DNA from: Geobacillus vulcani PSS1
GTDB lineage: Bacteria > Bacillota > Bacilli > Bacillales > Anoxybacillaceae
NCBI RefSeq assembly: GCF_000733845.1
Contig: NZ_JPOI01000001.1
Coordinates: 248,001-312,000 of the forward strand
Reading direction: 5' to 3'
Length of the DNA: 64,000 nucleotides
A model generated the notes under the pieces. It saw only the letters and a list, made by a program, of their open reading frames with translations. It was not told where the DNA came from and searched no databases. Made by a program: the position numbers and the translations under genes. Shown here piece after piece: positions 43,916 to 50,657 of the stretch (position 1 is the first letter of the stretch; each line of letters begins with the position of its first letter).

Positions 43916-44596
43916 TTAACCCCTCAAATTAATTTTAAACACATTGAATTTTCTTTCTGATTTAGGTGTAGCGTAAATTTCATGCCCCAGCTTTTTCTCT
44001 ATATACTCGACTACCGATAATTTTGCATTACTACTTTGCAATCGATGATACTTGTACCCTACAGCTCCAATTAACACATCAGCTAATTGTATTAACAAAG
44101 ATTGCTTTGATTCGATAGCCTGAACATCACCTATATTCGTATTTGCAGACCTTTCCAAAACTCTTTCGAGAGTATGAAGCCTATCAGGAAGCTTATTTTT
44201 TTTATGATCTAGATAAATCCAATAAGTCTCCTTCGAATTTAACCAGTGAACCAACAATTGATAGTAAAATTTATAAAATCCCAACTCACTATCAGAATCG
44301 TGATACTTAGATAAATTAACAGTTGTTCCATCCACAACAATACAACGAAATCTAATAGGATGTAAGAAAAATACATCGATTAGCTCTAGAAAAAAATCAA
44401 CCTTAGAAGGACTAACAGTATTCCATTTGTATTCGCCATAAACATTATGTTTATTTTTTAATTGCTTTATCGAATTTTTGATATCTTCACGGATATCATA
44501 AGGAACCCAAATTCCACCTAAAATCATATATCGGTCTTTGCTTTTTTCTCCATAAATAACCTCAGGTCTACTTTCATCACAATAGACTTCGATCAT
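43916..44596 (-). CDS. DUF3800 domain protein (RNase H-like fold)
   Basis: 226 residues with the DUF3800 landmarks: IEVYCDESRPE at the N-terminus (Asp-Glu-Ser), YMILGGIWVPYDIR, YKWNTVSPSK, YWIYLDHKKNK, and the C-terminal QSLLIQLADVLIGAVGYKY (the LAD...G motif). The acidic residues fit a metal-dependent RNase H-like nuclease; no biochemical function is established. RBS GGAGG. Its own AT-rich promoter region lies between it and the terminator at 44698-44714, so it is separated from the late operon. Base composition differs from the neighbouring phage genes, suggesting an inserted cargo module. Confidence 0.8.
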   Translation of the reverse strand: MIEVYCDESRPEVIYGEKSKDRYMILGGIWVPYDIREDIKNSIKQLKNKHNVYGEYKWNTVSPSKVDFFLELIDVFFLHPIRFRCIVVDGTTVNLSKYHDSDSELGFYKFYYQLLVHWLNSKETYWIYLDHKKNKLPDRLHTLERVLERSANTNIGDVQAIESKQSLLIQLADVLIGAVGYKYHRLQSSNAKLSVVEYIEKKLGHEIYATPKSERKFNVFKINLRG

Positions 44597-44697
44597 CCTT
44601 TATTCCTCCACTACAACATCAACAAAATTCTATATTATTCTACAATTTTAGCATCATTTTTTTACAATTTCTAGAATAAATTTCTCAAAAATAAAAA

Positions 44698-44714
44698 ACA
44701 CCCGTCAAGGGTGC
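44698..44714 (-). terminator. Terminator after the late-regulator gene
   Basis: CACCC and GGGTG pair around a 5-nt loop; the minus strand continues TTTTTTATTTTT. It isolates the DUF3800 cassette from the ArpU-like gene. Confidence 0.75.
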
Positions 44715-44716
44715 TT

Positions 44717-45157
44717 TTACTCTTTATAAACCTCTATCCTCAAAATAAACGCCAATTTGTAGAAAGCCCTAGCTTTCATGCGATAATACTGCCGTTCAGA
44801 CATTCCCATGTCGTTATATAGCTCATAATCGTACAGCATCTCATCGTTCAGGTATCGCTTCACAATCAGCTCGCGTTCTTTTCTATTCAAACGGTTCACA
44901 CCACGACAAATCCAATCGATGTATTTTTCTCGTTCGCGTTCAAAATCCACCTTGTCAATCACTGCTGATTCTGTAGATGAATGAAAAGCATTGGTGTGAG
45001 CAGGAGGAACAAGTGAATATGTGGCTGTTACCTTTGGCAATCGCTCCTCTGGAATCGTAAGGAGATAAAACCGATATTTCTCCAGGGCAGCTTCAACGGC
45101 TTCCTTCGTTTTTTCACGATCGATTTCTGGGAGCTTAAACGACAACTGCTTTACCAC
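44717..45157 (-). CDS. ArpU-like late transcription regulator
   Basis: 146 residues. LPEIDREKTKEAVEAALEKY is the ArpU-family opening, and RLNRKERELIVKRYLNDEM to YDYELYNDMGMSERQYYRMK is a sigma-70 region-4-like helix-turn-helix near the C-terminus. Such proteins turn on packaging and structural genes. The start is a GTG with GGGAGGGG 5 bases before it. Its place at the junction of early and late regions is standard. Confidence 0.8.
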   Translation of the reverse strand: MVKQLSFKLPEIDREKTKEAVEAALEKYRFYLLTIPEERLPKVTATYSLVPPAHTNAFHSSTESAVIDKVDFEREREKYIDWICRGVNRLNRKERELIVKRYLNDEMLYDYELYNDMGMSERQYYRMKARAFYKLAFILRIEVYKE

Positions 45158-45217
45158 TCGGACCCCTCCCGGTATAATAGGTTTGAGGACGATATTTTAC
45201 CTTCATCCTTTTTTTGA

Positions 45218-45240
45218 CCGGGAGAGTCCGGTCTTTTTTA
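45218..45240 (+). repeat. Repeated hairpin, copy 1
   Basis: GACCGG and CCGGTC pair, followed by TTTTTTA on the plus strand. A second copy with the same AGTCCGGTCTTTTTTA end is at 45470-45494. The two flank the small zinc-ribbon gene. They have terminator shape for rightward transcription, although genes here run leftward. Confidence 0.6.
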
Positions 45241-45405
45241 ATGGCATTTATGGCAATAGGTTTTTCCGCCGACGACTCCCCATCCGTTTGCCTTCATCTC
45301 TGCAATAGCTTCTTTCTTTGTTTTTCCGCGGGGCGCTTTGAAATCGGAAGTATACCAATTTCCACACTTGCTACAACAAGCGTCATAAAACTTAATAACG
45401 TCCAT
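45238..45405 (-). CDS. Small zinc-ribbon protein
   Basis: 55 residues with two cysteine pairs, CCSKCGNWY near residue 10 and YCHKCH at the end, enclosing a KTKKEAIAEMKANGWG helix. This is the usual shape of small phage zinc-ribbon proteins of unknown function. RBS AAGGTGG. Confidence 0.7.
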   Translation of the reverse strand: MDVIKFYDACCSKCGNWYTSDFKAPRGKTKKEAIAEMKANGWGVVGGKTYCHKCH

Positions 45406-45469
45406 AGATACCACCTTTACTTATCGGTTTCTGCAGCGGGTACAACCGCAAAGTCCTAAGCTCCCATCG

Positions 45470-45494
45470 GCCGGGAAAAGTCCGGTCTTTTTTA
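45470..45494 (+). repeat. Repeated hairpin, copy 2
   Basis: GGCCGG and CCGGTC pair imperfectly around GAAAAGT, followed by TTTTTTA. It is near-identical in its 3' half to the hairpin at 45218-45240. Confidence 0.6.
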
Positions 45495-45508
45495 TTTAGA
45501 CCCGGAGC

Positions 45509-45649
45509 TTATGCCTTGCAGTTCTGCGTTTCTTTCGGATCATACTGATTCACAAGCTTGTACCCTTGCAGCTGATACTGTTTGACTTTCCATCTTCGTT
45601 TCGTTCGAATTTCATTGTGTGTTTTCGGATGGCGCAAAATATAGATCAT
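45509..45649 (-). CDS. Small basic phage protein
   Basis: 46 residues, MIYILRHPKTHNEIRTKRRW followed by KVKQYQLQGYKLVNQYDP. Strong RBS AAAGGAGGG. Its start overlaps the end of the upstream 93-residue gene. No recognised family; early-region location. Confidence 0.6.
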   Translation of the reverse strand: MIYILRHPKTHNEIRTKRRWKVKQYQLQGYKLVNQYDPKETQNCKA

Positions 45650-45893
45650 TCGGTTCCCTCCTTTCCCTCATAAACTCCAAAAAATGTTCACGAATTTTAC
45701 ACGCTGTCTTTCCACCGATCCCCGGTATTTCTTCCAACTTCCCAAGCCACTCCAGCATCAATTGCGTGTCTAATTCGTTTTGCCGTTTGGCTCCTGCTTC
45801 AAATCCTCGATTCCATGCCGCCATGATTTCTGGACGAAAGGGAGAAGTTGTTTTCTCCCTCTCACGTTTGATTTTGCGTAGTGTTTTCCCCAC
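45612..45893 (-). CDS. Small phage protein with helix-hairpin-helix motif
   Basis: 93 residues beginning with GTG. LEEIPGIGGKTACKIREHF is a helix-hairpin-helix DNA-binding motif. The N-terminus is basic (TLRKIKREREKTT). It overlaps the next gene by 38 bases. A role in DNA metabolism is likely but not specified. Confidence 0.6.
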   Translation of the reverse strand: MGKTLRKIKREREKTTSPFRPEIMAAWNRGFEAGAKRQNELDTQLMLEWLGKLEEIPGIGGKTACKIREHFLEFMRERREPNDLYFAPSENTQ

Positions 45894-45894
45894 C

Positions 45895-46032
45895 TCACAT
45901 CACTACCTTCCAACCTTTTCGGATGCGGCTATCAAGCTCGTATCTTTTCAGTGGTTCATATCGATAGACAGCTTGTCCACCCTCACGTCGATACAGCAGA
46001 TACCATCTCAGCCGGCGCTTACGCTTGCTCAT
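45895..46032 (-). CDS. Small basic phage protein
   Basis: 45 residues, very rich in Arg and Tyr (SKRKRRLRWYLLYRREGG, YRYEPLKRYELDSRIRKGW). It overlaps the coiled-coil gene upstream by 4 bases (ATGA). Function unknown. Confidence 0.55.
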   Translation of the reverse strand: MSKRKRRLRWYLLYRREGGQAVYRYEPLKRYELDSRIRKGWKVVM

Positions 46033-46568
46033 GACTCGTATACATCCTTTTGTAGTTTTTGGAGAGCGTATAGTCTCAGTGCTCGGAGCTCTCGCGTCGC
46101 ATCTGCCCAGCCTTCTTCGCTCCTATCTTTCCGTTCGCGCAGCTCGTTGACTAGCTCTTTCAGTCTTTGTATTTCATTTTCGAGAACAAGGATCTCTTTA
46201 TGCAGCCGTTCGTTTTCTGTCATTGCCTCTTCAAAAAGCTCTTTCCGGTGATCTGCTTCCCGTTTCAACTGTTCACACTTGTCGCCATCTGCCCCAATAT
46301 TCGCTTTTAATTTCTCCAGTTGCCTCTTCAGCTCATCCCGTTCCGCCACAACTTCCTCATACTTTGTGTATGCGATCACTTTTGGCTTTTGTTGTTCCAT
46401 CGTATCCTCTCCCTTCAAAATATCTTCAAGCTTTTCGCCGTTTTTATATCGATCAAGTTGTTCCGGTGTCAGCTGATACGTCCGCACTGTCATATCAATA
46501 TTGTGCGGGCGGTTGCCAAAACGAGGCGGGCCTGAACGATACGGCGAAACCCTCGTGATGGCCGGCAT
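46029..46568 (-). CDS. Coiled-coil early phage protein
   Basis: 179 residues. An N-terminal segment (RTYQLTPEQLDRYKNGEKLE) precedes a long coiled coil from about 70 to 160 (KYEEVVAERDELKRQLEKL, ENERLHKEILVLENEIQRL). The start at 46568 follows GAGGTGAACGG. No catalytic motif. Such proteins occur near replication genes of siphoviruses. Confidence 0.55.
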   Translation of the reverse strand: MPAITRVSPYRSGPPRFGNRPHNIDMTVRTYQLTPEQLDRYKNGEKLEDILKGEDTMEQQKPKVIAYTKYEEVVAERDELKRQLEKLKANIGADGDKCEQLKREADHRKELFEEAMTENERLHKEILVLENEIQRLKELVNELRERKDRSEEGWADATRELRALRLYALQKLQKDVYES

Positions 46569-46578
46569 CCCGTTCACC

Positions 46579-47004
46579 TCACTTCTCATCTATCGGTATG
46601 ATTGTGATTTCCACTCTCGGCGTCTCGCTGTACCATTTGGAAATATGTAAGTCCACCACCTGGCTGTCATCTTTCCAAATAACGTTTTTGAGCGCGTCTT
46701 TGACTCCTTTGACGTAGTTGTCGACATCCGGTTTGCTTGTGGGACGCAGCTGGCCGGCCTCGGCTGCGGCTTTTTTCTTTTTGCTAAAGCTCTTCAAAAT
46801 AGGTTTGTACACCTTAACCTCAAGGGAAATCGGTCCCTCAATCAATTGTTCCGGCCGATGTTTCGATGCAGCCAATTTCAAATAATGCTTGAAATCTCGT
46901 GATTTCTTGGGATCATACATCCGAACGCGGCCATTCACCGTCGTCGCCCTTGGCCGTCCCTGCGCCACGGGCTCGCCATACACAATGAACTTGATCATAC
47001 TCAT
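46579..47004 (-). CDS. rusA: RusA-family Holliday junction resolvase
   Basis: 141 residues. FIVYGEPVAQGRPRATT opens the family fold; RPTSKPDVDNYVKGVKDAL contains the catalytic aspartates (DVDN) and IWKDDSQVVDLHISKWY the third. It cleaves branched DNA before packaging or during recombination. It overlaps the following upstream gene by 4 bases. Confidence 0.88.
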   Translation of the reverse strand: MSMIKFIVYGEPVAQGRPRATTVNGRVRMYDPKKSRDFKHYLKLAASKHRPEQLIEGPISLEVKVYKPILKSFSKKKKAAAEAGQLRPTSKPDVDNYVKGVKDALKNVIWKDDSQVVDLHISKWYSETPRVEITIIPIDEK

Positions 47005-47255
47005 TCCTCATCCAACCTTTGCACGTAAAATGGTTGAGCATATTGCTCTTGCAGCTGGCACCGTTTCTTGTTTTTGTACGGGTGTTCGAAATCAATTTTT
47101 CTGATGCAATAGGTCTGTGTGATCGTCGTCTTTCGTTCCACATTCGAAACATGTATGACGCATGAAGTTCCTGTGAAGTGTTTACATGTCGGACACACAT
47201 CCGGGTTGTATCGAACGGGCATGTTCTCGTACTCTACAATTCTTGTTTGTTTCAT
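47001..47255 (-). CDS. Cysteine-containing small phage protein
   Basis: 84 residues with a CPTCKHFTGTSC cluster and a later YCIRK and RCQL cysteine, so a zinc-bound fold is likely. Overlaps RusA by 4 bases. Function unknown. Confidence 0.55.
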   Translation of the reverse strand: MKQTRIVEYENMPVRYNPDVCPTCKHFTGTSCVIHVSNVERKTTITQTYCIRKIDFEHPYKNKKRCQLQEQYAQPFYVQRLDEE

Positions 47256-47530
47256 TTCGCCCCCTCCAATGCTTGTCTGGCTATTTTCCCATAGTCTTTC
47301 ATAACAGGCGATTCAATAACATCGGCCATATCGTAAGTTACTTCGTATTCGTGGTTTTTTTCGTTTGCATAAAATTCGAGTGCCTTTTCATACCGTTCAA
47401 TTTTGGCCTGTGCTTCCGCTTGACGCTCTAAACTTCGCAACACTTCGATCACTTCGCGTTTTTCTTTGTTTTCTAAGTGGCTTGCCAGTACACACCCAAC
47501 CGCTATATTGATTGCGCGGTATACGTCCAT
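47252..47530 (-). CDS. Helical small phage protein
   Basis: 92 residues, mostly helical: YRAINIAVGCVLASHLENKE, then VLRSLERQAEAQAKIERYEK. Overlaps the next gene by 4 bases. RBS GAGGTGATAACAC. Function unknown. Confidence 0.55.
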   Translation of the reverse strand: MDVYRAINIAVGCVLASHLENKEKREVIEVLRSLERQAEAQAKIERYEKALEFYANEKNHEYEVTYDMADVIESPVMKDYGKIARQALEGAK

Positions 47531-47643
47531 GTGTTATCACCTCGCTAGGCGCTTTATTTTGCCCTGTACGTCGTTTTTCTCGCTGTGTGGTACTTTCCTA
47601 TTACCCTTGCAAGAAAAACGCCGTATGAGCCAAAATACGCGGT

Positions 47644-47814
47644 TTACGAGCGTGTTAGTTTTTGAGTGGCCAGCAACCTTCGCAACGTGTAGTAGTCCAA
47701 GTCATAGACGGATGTGCCTTCATACTCCGTGATGCCCATATCCAGCAGTTGTCGGATCATCATTTGACGTTTGAGCTCCTGAGTGAGTTGAACTTTTTCA
47801 TAGAGGATGCCCAA
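47644..47814 (-). CDS. Small phage protein (TTG start)
   Basis: 56 residues: MMIRQLLDMGITEYEGTSVY with DLDYYTLRRLLATQKL following. Start chosen at TTG 47814 because AAGGTGAT stands 4 bases before it; GTG at 47823 is possible. It overlaps the upstream zinc-knuckle gene by 17 bases. The LxxMGI...DLDYxTLRRLL pattern recurs in Bacillaceae phages; its function is unknown to me. The 113 bases downstream (47531-47643) show nothing recognisable. Confidence 0.6.
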   Translation of the reverse strand: MGILYEKVQLTQELKRQMMIRQLLDMGITEYEGTSVYDLDYYTLRRLLATQKLTRS

Positions 47815-48019
47815 CGCGATCACCTTCTTCCCAAACAATATCCTCTGTGATCCCCAATCGTTCACACGCCTCCGCCAAACGTTTGCGCCACTCCTGAAGC
47901 TTGGTCTCCTCTTTCTGTCGCAACCTCTCCGCATACTCGCAATCGCACGCTGTCACCAGCCATGCTCCGTTCATCACTCTTGTGTATCGCCGCCCCGTTC
48001 CGTCGCATTTCACGCACAT
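47798..48019 (-). CDS. Zinc-knuckle small phage protein
   Basis: 73 residues beginning MCVKCDGTGRRYTRV, with a second CDC near residue 26, i.e. half of a DnaJ-type zinc finger, and a charged helical C-terminus. It follows the helicase loader gene at once. Possibly a replication accessory; function unknown. Confidence 0.6.
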   Translation of the reverse strand: MCVKCDGTGRRYTRVMNGAWLVTACDCEYAERLRQKEETKLQEWRKRLAEACERLGITEDIVWEEGDRVGHPL

Positions 48020-48022
48020 GGT

Positions 48023-48892
48023 TTATGCCCCCTTTAACCTGAAATCCTCCCCCTCAACCTCGAGGAGATACGGGCCGCACATCCCGAATAACCGACTCGC
48101 TGCCGCAAAACCAATCTTTTCACTTAACGTTCCTTTGTCCTCATTACTGCTAAACAGAATAGGTTTCTGACTTTTATAGCGCTCGTTGATAATCTGGTAA
48201 TAGAAGTTCTCTTTGGTCTCGCTCCACTTGGCTTTTCCGATATCATCCCAAATCAATACATCCACTCGATTGGCACTCCAAAGCAAGCCGGCCAATGTCT
48301 CACCCTCATCGTCAATACGTTTAGCCTGCACGAGCTCGTCCATAAAAGCTATGTCTGAAACAACAAGCGTGCTATACCCGTGTCTCATTAGCCACTTCGC
48401 TGCGGCAATTTGAAGGTGCGTTTTTCCTAACCCAAAACTGTTGTGTTTCGCTTTCGCCTCCGATCTTGCAGCGCCTGGCAACTCCCGAATCCTTTGTTCT
48501 CCAAAAACCGCAATGAAACCAAGATTGTATTTTGAACCACCTGTTTTAAAGTTTTTTAAATATTCAATTGTGGTATGATACAGACGTTTCTGCACATCGC
48601 TTTTTTGAATGTAATTATCAAAACGAGCGTTTTTAAACTCTTCTGGAATAAGAGCGTTTTTAAAACGAGCTCTTAATCTTTTCTGCTCGAGGCACGAACA
48701 TTCACGGGCAACGTCATAACCTTGTTCATTTTTGTAGATGATGTACCCATTGTCCTTGCATCGAGGACACTCATACTCACCCGCCCCACGCTCGTCTGGC
48801 TGCTTCGAGTTCTCTAAGTGCTTGCTCATATGACTTGCCTTCTTTTGCAGATCGGCTAACACCTCGGCGATGCTTGTGAATCGTCCCTCCAT
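48023..48892 (-). CDS. DnaC/DnaI-like helicase loader with an insertion at the P-loop
   Basis: 289 residues. An N-terminal zinc-binding part (YECPRCKDNGYI, CSC) precedes an AAA+ ATPase: VDVLIWDDIGKAKWSETK (Walker B, sensor) and PILFSSNEDKG. The Walker A region is unusual. FIAVFG is followed by about 20 extra residues (EQRIRELPGAARSEAKAK) before SFGLGKTHLQ, so the first glycine of the normal GxxGxGKT loop is displaced. Either the loop tolerates the insert or the protein is impaired. It loads the host DnaB-type helicase at the phage origin. It overlaps the initiator gene by 116 bases. Confidence 0.82.
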   Translation of the reverse strand: MEGRFTSIAEVLADLQKKASHMSKHLENSKQPDERGAGEYECPRCKDNGYIIYKNEQGYDVARECSCLEQKRLRARFKNALIPEEFKNARFDNYIQKSDVQKRLYHTTIEYLKNFKTGGSKYNLGFIAVFGEQRIRELPGAARSEAKAKHNSFGLGKTHLQIAAAKWLMRHGYSTLVVSDIAFMDELVQAKRIDDEGETLAGLLWSANRVDVLIWDDIGKAKWSETKENFYYQIINERYKSQKPILFSSNEDKGTLSEKIGFAAASRLFGMCGPYLLEVEGEDFRLKGA

Positions 48893-49649
48893 CCGTACCC
48901 TCTCCCTCTTTTTGCTCGTGATATTTGCTTAGCAACACTTTGCGCACGTATTCGAAAGAATGGATCTCGTCACCGTTGAATTTTGGTTCATACTCGTCAA
49001 ACACTTGGTCGATCAGTGTAAGGATGTCATCCAGCGGAATCTGCTCCTGCAAGAGTTTTTCTATGGCCGCTTCGTCTTTAGGAGAAAGCGATAGCCCTTT
49101 TCCTCTGCGTTGGATATATCTGTTAGCAATCAGTTGGAATGATTGAACATGGTCGTTGCCTATATCATCATCAATATTTTTATTTAAATCTTTATTTATA
49201 TTTTTTATTTCTTGGTAAGCGAATTCGCTTACTGTAGAGTAAGCAGTTTCGCTTACTGTAGTGTCAGCGTTTTTGCTTACTGTAGTGTCAGCAATTCCGC
49301 TTACTGTACTTTCTTTTGTTGACTGTAAGCGCCATGTATCATAATCCTTGTTGAACGCTAGCTTTCTGGACTTTGAAAACGATCCTTCCTCGGTAATGAT
49401 AACGATATTGTTTTCGATCAGCTTATCCAGCTCTTGTTTTATGCGCTGCTTATGAATGCCTGTAGCTTCGGCCAAGAAGGATAAGGACATCTCATGATCC
49501 TTGCGGTTAAACCCGTAGGTGTATCGCCATATCACTAAGATCAACCGAAATTGAGTCGGGCTGAGCTTGGTCAGCGCCAAATGCTCTAAAATTTCATTTG
49601 CGATTTTGGTATATCCGTTCTCAAGCTGCACGTCTGCCAAGCTCAACAC
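48777..49649 (-). CDS. Phage replication initiator (Rep_N / lambda O-like N-domain)
   Basis: 290 residues. LENGYTKIANEILEHLALTK to YGFNRKDHEMSLSFLAEATG is the winged-helix replication-protein N domain. A middle segment contains four tandem 8-residue repeats (TVSxxADT-like) encoded by the DNA iterons. The rest (FQLIANRYIQRRGKGLSLSP, FEYVRKVLLSKYHEQK) is DnaD-like helical. By analogy with lambda O it binds the iterons in its own gene and hands the helicase loader to the origin. Confidence 0.85.
   Translation of the reverse strand: MLSLADVQLENGYTKIANEILEHLALTKLSPTQFRLILVIWRYTYGFNRKDHEMSLSFLAEATGIHKQRIKQELDKLIENNIVIITEEGSFSKSRKLAFNKDYDTWRLQSTKESTVSGIADTTVSKNADTTVSETAYSTVSEFAYQEIKNINKDLNKNIDDDIGNDHVQSFQLIANRYIQRRGKGLSLSPKDEAAIEKLLQEQIPLDDILTLIDQVFDEYEPKFNGDEIHSFEYVRKVLLSKYHEQKEGEGTDGGTIHKHRRGVSRSAKEGKSYEQALRELEAARRAWGG
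49155..49330. other. Probable phage replication origin inside the initiator gene
   Basis: Four direct repeats with a 24-bp period start at 49226, 49250, 49274 and 49298 (consensus CGCTTACTGTAGTGTCAGC). A perfect 14-bp palindrome AAGCGAATTCGCTT (49217-49230) abuts the first. Next to it, 49155-49213 is extremely AT-rich (runs of ATTTTTATTTAAAT type), a likely unwinding element. Iterons plus AT-rich stretch inside an initiator gene is the lambda-type layout. Confidence 0.75.
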
Positions 49650-49652
49650 CCC

Positions 49653-49814
49653 CTATTTCTTGACACATATCACATACGACCCTTCAACCCTCACCGGCTT
49701 TAAGCCGGGATGGCTGCTTTTGATGTATCCCTTGATGTACTCGATGTAGAGCTTCTTGTTGCCGGCAGCCATCCATTTGTAGCAATGTGGGATTGCAATG
49801 CGGTATTCCAACAT
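49653..49814 (-). CDS. Small phage protein
   Basis: 53 residues: MLEYRIAIPHCYKWMAAGNK, then LYIEYIKGYIKSSHPGLKPV and EGSYVICVKK. RBS AAGGTGAATC. It sits between the annealase candidate and the initiator. Function unknown. Confidence 0.6.
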   Translation of the reverse strand: MLEYRIAIPHCYKWMAAGNKKLYIEYIKGYIKSSHPGLKPVRVEGSYVICVKK

Positions 49815-49825
49815 GATGATTCACC

Positions 49826-50656
49826 TTACATATCGAAAGGCAAATCTTCGTCACTAATCTCAATTACTTCACCATCGAATGGGTCGATATTATCTGGCTG
49901 TGGTTCTGGTTGTGCTACATGTTGCTCTGGTTGCTGCTGTTGTGCTTGTTTTTGCTGCGCCTGCTGCCTTACCGCCTCAAACATCAGCTCGATGCCTTTT
50001 TTAATGACTGGATCCGCGCGGTCTTGTTTAAGCAGCCATTCGAGATAGTCTGGCTGTGCTTTGTAAATCTCCTTCAACGTTTTCCCTTTATGTTTGCCGA
50101 ACGTCAATTTGATTTGTGCCGCATCTTGTGCTGTCATTGTCTCGACTTGCTCCGACTGAATGAACTCCTGCATATCCTCGATGTCTTGCGTGAACACTTC
50201 TGACAAACTGGCAAGTGTCAGTGTCGCATCAATCTGTGCGCGTTTCTTCGCCATTTTCAAGCACGTATTCGCAAGTGTGTATGGGTCTTGGTTGACATAT
50301 TTTCTTTCCCGCGTATTGCAGTGACCGACGCCTTCTGTGATCTTCATTCCATTTTTGTAGATGACGCACCGCACCGTGAAAGCGAAAAATCCCTTGTCGT
50401 AGTCCTGCACGCGCTCGATGACCTCGTATTCACTAGTAACTCCGAGCAACATTTGAATTTTTTCTGCGCCAGGCTTTAATAGCGTTGGCTTTTGAGTGCC
50501 AGGAATCACACCATAGTCATGGTTTGCTTTCAACGTATTTTGAACGACGACTTGGAACTGATTGATTTTCGCAAGCGTTGATTGAACAGCGCCAATATCG
50601 ACACTTTCGATGATCGACAGGGAATTGGTTTGTTGTTTTGCGACTAGCTCGGCCAT
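49826..50656 (-). CDS. Putative recombination/annealing protein with ExoX-like C-terminal module
   Basis: 276 residues. The N-terminal part (VVVQNTLKANHDYGVIPGTQ, KPGAEKIQMLLGVTSEYEVI, YTLANTCLKMAKKRAQIDAT) resembles Rad52/Erf-like annealase-associated proteins of Gram-positive phages. LTFGKHKGKTLKEIYKAQPD matches the small ExoX C-terminal module. A Gln-rich linker then leads to an acidic end SDEDLPFDM that looks like an SSB-type protein-docking tail. With Gam upstream and RusA downstream it fits the phage recombination module. The exact class is uncertain. Confidence 0.6.
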   Translation of the reverse strand: MAELVAKQQTNSLSIIESVDIGAVQSTLAKINQFQVVVQNTLKANHDYGVIPGTQKPTLLKPGAEKIQMLLGVTSEYEVIERVQDYDKGFFAFTVRCVIYKNGMKITEGVGHCNTRERKYVNQDPYTLANTCLKMAKKRAQIDATLTLASLSEVFTQDIEDMQEFIQSEQVETMTAQDAAQIKLTFGKHKGKTLKEIYKAQPDYLEWLLKQDRADPVIKKGIELMFEAVRQQAQQKQAQQQQPEQHVAQPEPQPDNIDPFDGEVIEISDEDLPFDM

Positions 50657-50657
50657 G

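Noticed and set aside
49226..49321. Four regular 24-bp repeats as a CRISPR array
   Set aside because: There are no unique spacers; the repeats are contiguous, in frame within the initiator gene and next to an AT-rich stretch, which fits origin iterons.
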